Shown here piece by piece: positions 9,658-17,625 of a DNA stretch of 64,000 nucleotides. Within the stretch, counting starts at the first letter, position 1, and every line of letters begins with the position of its first letter. Under the pieces are notes generated by a model. The model searched no databases and was not told the DNA's origin. It saw only the letters and a program-made list of their open reading frames with translations. The DNA lies in assembly GCF_007998985.1 (NCBI RefSeq), contig NZ_CP041659.1, positions 248,001 through 312,000 of the forward strand, in the 5' to 3' direction. The stretch is from Sphingomonas xanthus (GTDB lineage: Bacteria > Pseudomonadota > Alphaproteobacteria > Sphingomonadales > Sphingomonadaceae). The position numbers were made by a program, and so were the translations under genes.

Positions 9658-9751
9658 GCCCCCCCTTGCAACGTCATGAGCAGCTTGTCAGATTGGCGTT
9701 GGGGGCATTAGCCTCCAGTCAGATCCGCTTCTGCGCTCGAATTGCTAAACC

Positions 9752-10183
9752 CTAATACGGACCATTGCATCTTGGCGTCGAGTAACGACCTTTGCTTATG
9801 TCGTATTTGAATCTAATAGCTATGCAGCCGCCACCACTTGGAATCGGAAAATCTTGCACTTCCTTTAGCCATTTGCCTTCACCGGGCCTAACGAGCTCAA
9901 TCTCTCCTGGTTCATTGCCACAAGGAAATTGCCTCTCGTAGTTTTCTCGACAGAATTTTTCGACCTCGTAGAAATGGCTGCCATGTGCCACGTATAATAC
10001 TTCGATCTGCCTTGGTTTCGTTTCAACATAGTACTTGGAATATGCGCCTAGAGGAAGCGCATCTTTTGGAAGCTTAATAGACTGATCAATGCGTCGCGCC
10101 ATAGCATCTTGTGATCCAAGAGATTGATCTTGACAGGAAGCCAGCAAGCAACCAGCCAACACTATCCGTGACGTTAACATCAT
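9752..10183 (-). CDS. small lipoprotein, candidate immunity partner of Rhs B2
   Basis: The start chosen is an ATG at 10183, preceded by GAAGGGACA as ribosome binding site; an in-frame ATG also occurs at 10219, 7 bp before the end of the Rhs B2 gene. The N-terminus MMLTSRIVLAGCLLASC is a lipoprotein signal with a classic LASC lipobox. The mature protein is about 127 aa with two later cysteine pairs and no family I can name. It follows the B2 tip directly and is AT-richer than the core, which fits a toxin-immunity cassette with the immunity protein anchored in the periplasm. If so, the B2 tip would act in the envelope or from outside. The role is inference. Confidence 0.55.
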   Translation of the reverse strand: MMLTSRIVLAGCLLASCQDQSLGSQDAMARRIDQSIKLPKDALPLGAYSKYYVETKPRQIEVLYVAHGSHFYEVEKFCRENYERQFPCGNEPGEIELVRPGEGKWLKEVQDFPIPSGGGCIAIRFKYDISKGRYSTPRCNGPY

Positions 10184-10212
10184 TGTCCCTTCAAATTGTG
10201 CGACCGGTAGTA

Positions 10213-12909
10213 TTAACACCCCATTGTTTCGCCCGTATCAATGCGGGTAGCGGTGCCCCTACAACCAGTAATGGTATCGCCCTCAATGGACCAAGGAGCG
10301 CTTTTGTCTGTCTTTATTGGTTTATCGCCGTACTTGTCTTGTTCCTTTCGACCGGAACTTCTATTGTAGTGGTTTTCGACTTTCATTGCGTCGAGTTCCC
10401 TAAACTCGATCGTAGTTTTCTCGTCGATGCCTGTCTTTAATCGGCCGCGGTCGGTATCGTACCCATGTCCGAACAATCCATGGGCAACCATCGTGTTGAG
10501 GTCTCTAGAAAGCCAATCAACCCCTGTTCGATATGACGGATCAATTCTTGTAGTGGAGCTCGTTCCCATTCCATTCGAAGCCTTATGCGGTATTATCGGC
10601 GTGTTTATCTCTGGCTCCCCTCTCAAGTTCGCTTCAAATCTGACCCTATGTACGTTTGGGGATTGTATAAGCAATATGAGGCGCGCTTGCAGTGCAGGAC
10701 TCGAATTTCCTACGGATTTGATCGCTGCCCTGAGCAAGTTCCTGTCGTCCGCCGAACCGCTAATAATTATCTTTTGCCCGTTAGTATCCGAAAATTTGAT
10801 CGGATCATTGCTGACATATGCGTAGAGGTTGACCTGATCCTCATATCCGATGGGATCGGTTTGCAGGAACCGGCCCAGGGTGGGCGAGTAGATGCGGGCC
10901 TTGTAGTGGTACATGCCAAGCTCAGGGATCCACGCCTGGCCGGTGTACTGGAACCGGCCCTGGTTGGCGGCAGCGGGGATGCCGTACTCGTCGTAGCTGT
11001 TGATCGCGCGGGCGGTGCCGTCGTTGTAGATGAGGCCGGCGATCGAGCCGCGCTCGTCGGGCAGCAGGAAGCTGCGATATGAGGCGCCGACCGCGGTGCC
11101 GTCATACTGGACGACCGGATCGTCGACATTGTCGGAGTGGACATAGCGGCGGATAAGCGTGCCAGCACTGTCATATTCGGCGACCAGCTCGTCGCCGTCG
11201 TAGAGGAAGCGGGTGTTGGTGGTCGGGCCGGTCACCTGGAACAGCCGGCCCATCGGATCCCAGACAAGGCTGGCGTTGCTGGCGCCGCTGGCGCTGACCA
11301 GCCGGTTCTCGATGTCATAGATGAAGCTGGTCGAGCCATCCGAGGTGAGGTTGCCGTTGGCGTCATAGGTGAAGCTCGCCGGTCCCGCAGCGCTGTACTG
11401 GTTGAGGCCGTTGGTCGAGTAGGTGCGGTTGACCGTCACCGCGCCCGACCATGAGTAGGCATCGTTGCTGCGGCTCTGGCTGATAATCTGGCTGGCCGGG
11501 CTGAAGCCCTGGGAGATGGTGAGGTCGCTGGCGGTGCCGGCGGCGGCATCGTGGGTGAAGGACGACAGGCGCCCGACCGGATCGAAGCTGAAACCGGTAA
11601 CGAAGGCATTGCCCGACGTCGAGCGCTGCAGCGCGGTGATCAGGCCGCGGCTGTCATAGCTTGCCTGGATCAGCTGCGCGGCTCCGACCTGGCTGGTCCC
11701 CTCGTAAATGTTGCTGACCCGGCCCAGGCCGTCGCGGGCATAGCTGAACCTCTGGCCGTCATGATGGGTCAGCTCGATGCGCTTGGCTTCCCGGTCATGG
11801 GCGTAACTCAGCGTCCGGCTCAGCCCGGCCATGAGAATCGTGCTCGAGACGAGCTCGCCAAAGCCGTTGTAGACGCTGGTGATGCCATCGCCGCTCAGGC
11901 TGTCGAACCGGGCCTTGGTCATCAGCCCATCGATGTCATAATCGTAATAGACATCGCGAGTCTGCGCAGCGGTCAGGCCGGCGCGCGAGGGCACCACCTT
12001 CAGCGTCATCCGGTTCAAGGCATCGTAGCTGTAGGTCAGCGTCGAGCCGTCGCGCTTGCGCAAGGAGGTGCGGTTGCCGGCGGCGTCATAGCCATATTGC
12101 TCATAATCGGCGGCATTGATCGGGCCGGCGGTGGTCAGCGTCGTGGCATGGGTGGTGTCGTCAAACGCGCTCGGCCGCGTGGCCTGCGGGAAGACCCACT
12201 TCACCTGCCGGTCGAAGCCGTCGTAGACCAGCTCGGCCCGGTTGCCATTGGCGTCGATCACATAGCGGCGCTTGCCGTTGGACGTGTAGCTGTAGGTCGC
12301 CTCGGCCACCTCGAACGGGGTTCCCACCCCTTCGCGCACCTGGATCAACTGACCGGCGATATCATAGACATTGCGGGTGATCCGGTCGGGGCCGTTGCTG
12401 CCCTCGGCGCTGGTTACGCAGGCGCTCGCCGGAAGCGAGCCATAGGCAGCGGGGTTCATGCGAACCGCGGTGCACTCCAGCCAGCCGACAGCGTTGTAGC
12501 TGTACTGGGTCAGCCCGTAGGCAACCCCGTCCGAGCCGCGCCTCGTCTCGCTGGTCTTCTTCCAGGCATTGTCATAGGCATAGTCGACCGACGACTGCAC
12601 CGTGAAACCGGTCCAGCTTGCAGGCGCCACGGCTTCCGACTGCCAGCTCGCCAGCTCGCCGGTCTCAACCCTAACCAGCTGGCCCTTGCCATTATAGCTG
12701 TTGCGGATTGCCGCATGGCCCAGCGGACCCGCCCCGTCCGGATCCGGCGCGATCGTCCCCACCACCCGGCCCATCGCATCATAGCGCACTGCCTTGGTAT
12801 AGAGCGAAGCAGAGGTCTGGGCCGAAGCAGGCGCCGCAATGAGCAGGGCAGCAGCCGTTAATGCCACTGCCACCCCGGCAACGGTGCGGTTCATGACCCA
12901 CCACTTCAT
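10213..12909 (-). CDS. Sec-exported Rhs core protein B2 with M91-like tip
   Basis: The protein has 898 aa from an ATG at 12909 that forms an ATGA overlap with the stop of Rhs A, so A and B2 are translationally coupled. The signal peptide ends in APASA (about residue 30). YD/RHS repeats follow, then the core end [20 protein letters not shown]. The second DPxG of the core, present in B1, reads SDTNG here. The tip (about 712-898) contains VAHGLFGHGYD (H810, H815) and RELDAMKVENHYNR (838-850). This resembles the metal site and downstream E..A...EN..R of M91-type (NleD-like) peptidase tips, but the catalytic Glu of HExxH is replaced by Gly811. It may be an inactive or altered toxin. The tip DNA is lower in GC than the core. 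Confidence 0.83.
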   Translation of the reverse strand: MKWWVMNRTVAGVAVALTAAALLIAAPASAQTSASLYTKAVRYDAMGRVVGTIAPDPDGAGPLGHAAIRNSYNGKGQLVRVETGELASWQSEAVAPASWTGFTVQSSVDYAYDNAWKKTSETRRGSDGVAYGLTQYSYNAVGWLECTAVRMNPAAYGSLPASACVTSAEGSNGPDRITRNVYDIAGQLIQVREGVGTPFEVAEATYSYTSNGKRRYVIDANGNRAELVYDGFDRQVKWVFPQATRPSAFDDTTHATTLTTAGPINAADYEQYGYDAAGNRTSLRKRDGSTLTYSYDALNRMTLKVVPSRAGLTAAQTRDVYYDYDIDGLMTKARFDSLSGDGITSVYNGFGELVSSTILMAGLSRTLSYAHDREAKRIELTHHDGQRFSYARDGLGRVSNIYEGTSQVGAAQLIQASYDSRGLITALQRSTSGNAFVTGFSFDPVGRLSSFTHDAAAGTASDLTISQGFSPASQIISQSRSNDAYSWSGAVTVNRTYSTNGLNQYSAAGPASFTYDANGNLTSDGSTSFIYDIENRLVSASGASNASLVWDPMGRLFQVTGPTTNTRFLYDGDELVAEYDSAGTLIRRYVHSDNVDDPVVQYDGTAVGASYRSFLLPDERGSIAGLIYNDGTARAINSYDEYGIPAAANQGRFQYTGQAWIPELGMYHYKARIYSPTLGRFLQTDPIGYEDQVNLYAYVSNDPIKFSDTNGQKIIISGSADDRNLLRAAIKSVGNSSPALQARLILLIQSPNVHRVRFEANLRGEPEINTPIIPHKASNGMGTSSTTRIDPSYRTGVDWLSRDLNTMVAHGLFGHGYDTDRGRLKTGIDEKTTIEFRELDAMKVENHYNRSSGRKEQDKYGDKPIKTDKSAPWSIEGDTITGCRGTATRIDTGETMGC
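10804..12773 (-). repeat. Direct repeat copy 2 (Rhs core of B2)
   Basis: This is the partner of 7561-9530, ungapped at offset 3,243 bp. Identity is apparently complete over the N-terminal 1.66 kb of the core and falls over the last 310 bp before the tip. The signal-peptide codons and the tips are not part of the repeat. Two near-identical tandem copies make this a site for deletion or exchange of the B2/lipoprotein cassette by homologous recombination. Confidence 0.9.
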
Positions 12910-14672
12910 GGGCAACTCGTCAAATTGGCGTTGGGTGTCGTCTCGCTGATCTTCCGGCCCAGCGTGTCATAACCGAAGCACGTGCGGCGCGAGATCCCGC
13001 CTGTCGTGACCACGCTCCCGCGGGGAAGCAATGCGTTAATTGCCGGTACGGACGGATACTCCAGAGTGGTAACCCTGACCGGAGCCGTATTGTCACATAC
13101 TGGGGTACTTCCGCCGGCGACTGTCTGGCATTCAGTTTCCGAAGTCACAACCCAGACCGGGCTTGTCGCCTGCACCAACGATCCGGATGAATCCTTTACG
13201 TAAGCATTGCGCTGAGCCCAATTCGTTATCTTCAAAGGCCGCGGCCCGCCTGCGGTGGGCGCCGGCTTCATTTCGCTCAAAACCCCGCCATGATTGGAGT
13301 CATACGTAAAGTTTGTAGTTCCTCCCCGCGCATCGGTGACGGTCAGCGGCTTGTCGCAGATCTTGGGATTGGTGCAGGCGAAGTTCGGCCATGTCGCTGA
13401 GGGGTTAACCGAGTAGGTCGCGGTGGTAACAATATCAGCCAGACCGCTGCCCGGTTTTGCCACCTGCCTGACCTCAGTCGGTTTGGTCCAACCGCCCGTG
13501 TAACTATATCGTGTTTCGTTGCCCTCGGGCTCTGTTTTTCGGGCGGGAACGTTGACAAGTCCGCCGCCGGCCCAGGCAAAGCCAAACGTGGTTTCGCGCC
13601 CCAGCTCGTCGCGGATCTTGCTCGGCTTGCTGCCGCCCGGCCCGAAGCCTTCGTAGCGGATGGTTTTGCCTAACGGATTGGTGACTTCCGTCCAGGCATT
13701 CTGGCGTTCCGAAACCCACCAGGTCTGCCCTTCAGTCTGATAATGATATGTCCAGGTTGCCCCATTCGCCAGCGTCTGCGTGAAGACTTTGCCGCTGATT
13801 GGATGGAAGGTCAGAGTCACATCCGGCGTGGCGCTGCCCGGCGACTGAATGGAGGACAGAGTTGAATCGTAGCCATAGCTGGTCGTCTGTCCGGTCGGGT
13901 CGGTAAACCCGAGCATTTGGGCACTGTTCAATCCACCCCAGCTATAGGTCGCAGCCGGAGCATTGCTTGGACATGCAGTAGCAACATGTTCAGCTGCCAG
14001 ATTAACTGCACAGACCTTCGTAACACGACCAGCAGTGCCATAGTGCACACCTAGGCCATAGCCATGATTGTTCGTGATTAAATAGAATCCTGATTGTCTG
14101 CTGAAGTTAACTTGTGTGCCGTCCGAGCTGGTTACCGAAGTGACCACACCTCCTGTGCCCGACAATGATCCAAAATTAATCACGACCCCATCAGGGCCAT
14201 AATAGGTATACGGTCCGTCCGTGCCATGCTCTACCAGGACATGATAGCCACCGGAACCATCCGTGTAATAGATATCCGACGAGCCGTAGGCTTTTTCAAA
14301 GGTCTCAGACGTGCGGCCTATCGTAATTGTATAACGATAGCTGAACATCTGGGGGCCATTCGGCTCTTCGACAAACGCCATACGGTCGAGGTCGATGTCG
14401 AAGTTGTGGGAGGCCCCATAACCAAAAGGGCCAACTTCCTCACGCACGCCGTAATAGCGCGTAAACTCGAGCCCGCCCGGTGCTCCCTGGGGGCCTACTG
14501 AGATGTCGGTATGGGAATAGAGGAATGTGCCGCGGTGAAGATCAACCTGACCCTCGCCAATGAAATATTCCTTCTGTGGCGGAAGACTCTGCTGCCCATG
14601 CAGCGGCGGCGACACAAAGGAGGCGCCGATTGCCAGCAGTGCAATCCTGGCAGCTAGACTAGCGGAACGCAT
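12906..14672 (-). CDS. Sec-exported N-terminal Rhs protein A
   Basis: The 588-aa protein starts at ATG 14672, with GGGAGAT as ribosome binding site; a longer reading to 14705 lacks this support. A signal peptide (MRSASLAARIALLAIGASF) is followed by the Rhs N-terminal pattern of alternating FTRYYG, GYGASHNFDIDLDR and DPTGQTTSYGYD motifs. The protein stops in the middle of a YD repeat series (CFGYDTLGRKISETTP). The series resumes in the B proteins just after their signal peptides (VRYDAMGRVVGT). It is therefore the missing N-terminal half of the Rhs shell, encoded as its own secreted polypeptide and coupled to B2. A comparable two-chain shell is known from Tc toxins (TcB plus TcC), but those lack Sec signals. 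Only one A gene is present for two B genes. Confidence 0.8.
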   Translation of the reverse strand: MRSASLAARIALLAIGASFVSPPLHGQQSLPPQKEYFIGEGQVDLHRGTFLYSHTDISVGPQGAPGGLEFTRYYGVREEVGPFGYGASHNFDIDLDRMAFVEEPNGPQMFSYRYTITIGRTSETFEKAYGSSDIYYTDGSGGYHVLVEHGTDGPYTYYGPDGVVINFGSLSGTGGVVTSVTSSDGTQVNFSRQSGFYLITNNHGYGLGVHYGTAGRVTKVCAVNLAAEHVATACPSNAPAATYSWGGLNSAQMLGFTDPTGQTTSYGYDSTLSSIQSPGSATPDVTLTFHPISGKVFTQTLANGATWTYHYQTEGQTWWVSERQNAWTEVTNPLGKTIRYEGFGPGGSKPSKIRDELGRETTFGFAWAGGGLVNVPARKTEPEGNETRYSYTGGWTKPTEVRQVAKPGSGLADIVTTATYSVNPSATWPNFACTNPKICDKPLTVTDARGGTTNFTYDSNHGGVLSEMKPAPTAGGPRPLKITNWAQRNAYVKDSSGSLVQATSPVWVVTSETECQTVAGGSTPVCDNTAPVRVTTLEYPSVPAINALLPRGSVVTTGGISRRTCFGYDTLGRKISETTPNANLTSCP

Positions 14673-14711
14673 TTGATCTCCCAGCCGTAATATTGCCACA
14701 TCCAAAAATGC

Positions 14712-15269
14712 TTAGCCGATCGTCCCTTCGCCAACGGACTGAGGCTGGGGACAACTCGGGCAGGGATCCCCCCCGCCGTCATCGTCGAAAATCGTTCCGA
14801 CGCCCTCCTCGGAGTATTCGACACAAGGACGGTTAGCCGAACTGGACACAGGTGCGTTCTCATCTTCGTATCGGATGATGAGATCACCGAGCTTTTGAGG
14901 AATCTCCGCGTACCGGACCCGACGAAACAAGCGCCTCTTACAATCGGGGCAAGTGCCCTTGAAGTTGGCCGAAGTCGGCGTTTTCGGTTCCAGGGTCACA
15001 ACTCCGCCGCTCGGTCGCCGCGGCTTGCGGCAGGGCGTGCAGAACAGTTCGCCTGGCCGCAGCGGGCAGCGGGGCGGATTGAGAGCCAGCAAGAACTCCG
15101 CGATCACCCAACCCTTGAAGAGGTAGGGCCGCTTCCGATCCACCGGCACAAGGCCAAGCGAAATCCAGCGACTGATCGTGTTCTTCCCGACCCGAAGCAG
15201 CTTAGCCAACTGCGGGATGGTGTAGAGACGATACGAATGCAACAGCCGAGTGTTGTAGCGCTTAGTCAC
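14712..15269 (-). CDS. HTH and zinc-ribbon regulatory protein
   Basis: The 185-aa protein starts at GTG 15269 and overlaps the AlpA-like gene by 8 bp. Residues about 14-50 (YTIPQLAKLLRVGKNTISRW) form a MerR/excisionase-like helix-turn-helix. Cysteine pairs follow: FCTPCRK near 79 and TCPDCKRR near 108, and a CPSC near the C-terminus, suggesting a zinc ribbon. Proteins of this layout occur beside integrases on alphaproteobacterial islands. Its stop lies 40 bp before the Rhs A start in the same direction, so it may share a transcript with the Rhs genes. It could control excision, the Rhs operon, or both; this is inference. Confidence 0.6.
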   Translation of the reverse strand: MTKRYNTRLLHSYRLYTIPQLAKLLRVGKNTISRWISLGLVPVDRKRPYLFKGWVIAEFLLALNPPRCPLRPGELFCTPCRKPRRPSGGVVTLEPKTPTSANFKGTCPDCKRRLFRRVRYAEIPQKLGDLIIRYEDENAPVSSSANRPCVEYSEEGVGTIFDDDGGGDPCPSCPQPQSVGEGTIG

Positions 15270-15477
15270 TGCCGGCGGTCGCCGGCTTTTCGGAGGTGCT
15301 GCCAATCAGCCTTTCCGTCATCCACTCATCGAGGTCAGCGGGGCGGTACCGGACCAAGTGGCCCAGTTTCAGATAGCGAGGACCCCCGCCAAAGTGCCGA
15401 AGCTTTTCGACGGTCGACTTGCTGAGGCCCAGGTAGTTCGCTGCCTGCTTGGTGCCCATCGGCGATTCTGGCGCCAT
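15262..15477 (-). CDS. AlpA/excisionase-type HTH protein
   Basis: The 71-aa protein starts at ATG 15477 (MAPESPMGTKQAANYLG). A MerR-like helix-turn-helix (TKQAANYLGLSKSTVEKLRH) and the wing RYLKLGHLVRYRPADLDEWM are diagnostic of the excisionase/AlpA DNA-binding family. These small proteins promote excision or activate the integrase of the element. The gene lies in the integrase gene cluster, 85 bp behind the unknown gene at 15563 and overlapping the next regulator. A longer upstream reading is Arg-rich and unlikely to be translated. Confidence 0.75.
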   Translation of the reverse strand: MAPESPMGTKQAANYLGLSKSTVEKLRHFGGGPRYLKLGHLVRYRPADLDEWMTERLIGSTSEKPATAGSD

Positions 15478-15562
15478 CGGAACGTCCCTCCATCGTGCCG
15501 CCACTCGCGGCGGCGGTCTGCAATTTCGTTCGCGCGTGCCACCTAGAAAACCGGGCAAGGGA

Positions 15563-16225
15563 TCACGAATTTCGAGATATTTCCTTTTCAGACTTTTTGG
15601 GCCGGCCCTGGAGCGGCCAATTCAAGCGCTTTGCGGCACAGGTCCAAACCTTGCGTGCGACGTACTCGGGGAGATTGAACCGGCTCATGAGCTGGTCGAG
15701 AAACGTCGCTTGTAAGCCAGTCTGAGCCGGCAATTGGGTGAGCTCAGTTTCCAGCCAATGTACGGCCGCCAGGTAAGTTGCATTGTCCCAACGACGTCTC
15801 GCAGCCATCCCGTGAGCGCGCTTGTAGGTAACAACTGACCGGCGATCGATTATCGGATCCAGGAAGCCGTCCCTTAGTAGCTTGGCTGCACCTTTGAAGC
15901 TTTCACTGAACGTGAAGTCGAAGCGCTCGAGCTGAAGGAACGGTTGGCTCTCAATGCCAATAACGAGAAAGCGAAAGTTACGGAGCTCGTCGACGCCCAA
16001 TTCGACTTCCCGGTGACCAAAGCGCTCGCGGGCCCGAATTGTGATGGCTCCTTCGCACGCCGCATCGGCCAATTTTTGCCATTCTTTTGGAAGCTGACGT
16101 TGGACTTGTTCCTTGAACTCGCGCGGGTGCCTATCAATCCAAGCGATCAGGTCGGCAATTTCGAATGCGTGATCGAATGACAGCCAGGTTAGCCCCGAGG
16201 CGAGCGAGATCCAGGCCGTGCGCAT
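15563..16225 (-). CDS. hypothetical island protein, 220 aa
   Basis: I do not recognise this protein. The start at ATG 16225 (MRTAWISLASG) is 27 bp behind the integrase stop; ATGs at 16306 and 16282 are alternatives that overlap the integrase. There is no signal peptide or clear membrane segment. The C-terminal half is basic (HGMAARRRW, GRPKKSEKE), which would suit nucleic-acid binding. It is part of the integrase-AlpA-HTH run, so a role in element maintenance is possible, but there is no direct evidence. Confidence 0.5.
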   Translation of the reverse strand: MRTAWISLASGLTWLSFDHAFEIADLIAWIDRHPREFKEQVQRQLPKEWQKLADAACEGAITIRARERFGHREVELGVDELRNFRFLVIGIESQPFLQLERFDFTFSESFKGAAKLLRDGFLDPIIDRRSVVTYKRAHGMAARRRWDNATYLAAVHWLETELTQLPAQTGLQATFLDQLMSRFNLPEYVARKVWTCAAKRLNWPLQGRPKKSEKEISRNS

Positions 16226-16251
16226 CGGCGACTTTTGGGGCAATCCGTACC

Positions 16252-17472
16252 TCACCCGGCGGCGCTTCGCTGTGATGCTGTGCATCTCAGCACATGTTTG
16301 GCCCACTCGTTGAGCGCTGCCCGCTTCTCAGGCTCCCAGTTGTAGGTCTGATAAACGCCAACGATGCCGCTTCTGGAGCCACTTACATGGTTGAGAACGG
16401 CTTCGGTGACCTCCAGCCGGGTCCCGAGCCTTTGGAGTCCGGTGGCGACCGTTCGGCGGATGTCGTGAGCGCGCCAATGAGTGTATCGATCACCAATCGC
16501 GGCCGCCATTAGGCTGTCCAGTCTCTTCTTAGCCTTCGAAAAACCCGAAATTGGGCTCTCTCCCGTCGTGGTGAAGACGAGACCTGACCGCGGCCACGCT
16601 GAGCCGCCGGCAAGCTCATCAAGCACTTTGATTGCTGGCAGGCTCAAAGGCAGTTGATGGGCCTTCGAGTTCTTGGTTCGAGCTGCAGGTAGAATCCATT
16701 CCCGTTTCGGCCGATCCAATTCGGACCAGGCCATCCGGGCAACTTCCTCACGTCGCTGCGCAGTGAAAATAAGCAGCTTAAAGTAGGGCTCGAACGGCTT
16801 CCCCAGGCGATCGAGATTAAGGAAGGCAATTCCTAGCTCCTCGTCGGACAGCGCGCGGTCTCGAGCAGGAACCGGGGGTGGCGCTTCCATTCCCTCCATC
16901 GGAGATCGCTCGAGGTCGCCGCGACTAATGGCCCAGCGAAATAGCTTCCTCAACGTGGCATGGGTAAGGCGTGCCACTGCTGGACGATCCATCAGGCGAT
17001 CCCAAATTGGATTGAGGTCGGAACGAGCAATCTTGGGCAGCGGTTTATTCCGAAGCACCGGGATTGCCTCGCGTCGAAGGACACCCGAGCCCAATTGCCA
17101 CTGCTTCCATCGCTTCTTGAGATAGTTTTTGGTGAACGCGTCGACATAATCGTCAAAGGCCAATTCGACGGCTTGCCGGCGCCGCACCTTGTCGGCTTCA
17201 ACAGGGTCTATGCCCTGCCGCACAAGAGTTATTAAGCGGATGGCTTCCTTACGAGCCGCATCGGGTGTCCAGGGCGAACCGTGGGAACCGATCGTGTAAC
17301 GGCGGCTCGGAGTCTCTCGGCCGCCCATTCTGTACTGAAGGACGTAGGACCTGGCGCCCATCGCGGTCAGGCGGAGGCCGAACCCCTTCAACTCGTCATC
17401 CCACAGGAAGGCGTCTTTAGCTCCTGCCTGGAATGCGTCGACCGATCGTTTCGTGATTTTTCCCGTCGGCAT
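16252..17472 (-). CDS. Tyrosine recombinase (island integrase)
   Basis: The 406-aa protein starts at ATG 17472 (MPTGKITKRSVDAF). Residues 1-90 are a DUF4102-type Arm DNA-binding domain, then a core-binding domain and a C-terminal catalytic domain. Catalytic residues visible are R240 (TAQRREEV), K270, H336 and R339 (HDIRR), H362 (LNHVSG) and nucleophile Y374 (VGVYQTY). This set is complete, so the enzyme should be active. The family inserts islands at tRNA 3' ends, matching the tRNA-Lys repeats that bound the element; the right repeat is about 150 bp upstream of its start. The AT-rich stretch 17520-17625 probably holds its promoter and attachment-site arms. Confidence 0.93.
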   Translation of the reverse strand: MPTGKITKRSVDAFQAGAKDAFLWDDELKGFGLRLTAMGARSYVLQYRMGGRETPSRRYTIGSHGSPWTPDAARKEAIRLITLVRQGIDPVEADKVRRRQAVELAFDDYVDAFTKNYLKKRWKQWQLGSGVLRREAIPVLRNKPLPKIARSDLNPIWDRLMDRPAVARLTHATLRKLFRWAISRGDLERSPMEGMEAPPPVPARDRALSDEELGIAFLNLDRLGKPFEPYFKLLIFTAQRREEVARMAWSELDRPKREWILPAARTKNSKAHQLPLSLPAIKVLDELAGGSAWPRSGLVFTTTGESPISGFSKAKKRLDSLMAAAIGDRYTHWRAHDIRRTVATGLQRLGTRLEVTEAVLNHVSGSRSGIVGVYQTYNWEPEKRAALNEWAKHVLRCTASQRSAAG

Positions 17473-17625
17473 TATCGGGCCCTTCAAATAAGCACGATAT
17501 AAGCACCGTACCGGAAATGGGCTGCCAAGGGAAGAACCGCGTTGCGCACATAACATATTGTTTTATTGCGATTTTCTGAAACTCGCGGAAAATATCCGCA
17601 ACGCTGAGAAAGCCAGAAAATATGA

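Noticed and set aside
8308..9711. Long plus-strand open frame opposite Rhs B1 (and its twin at 11551-12861)
   Set aside because: It mirrors the Rhs repeats on the other strand, has repetitive GA/V-rich composition and no family features. High GC makes such antisense frames common.
7561..12773. Insertion sequence or CRISPR array to explain the long direct repeats
   Set aside because: The repeats are coding Rhs cores without transposase, terminal inverted repeats or short spaced units.
6516..14705. Type VI secretion or Tc-toxin delivery locus
   Set aside because: No VgrG, Hcp, PAAR or TcA-like gene is present, and the Rhs proteins carry Sec signal peptides.
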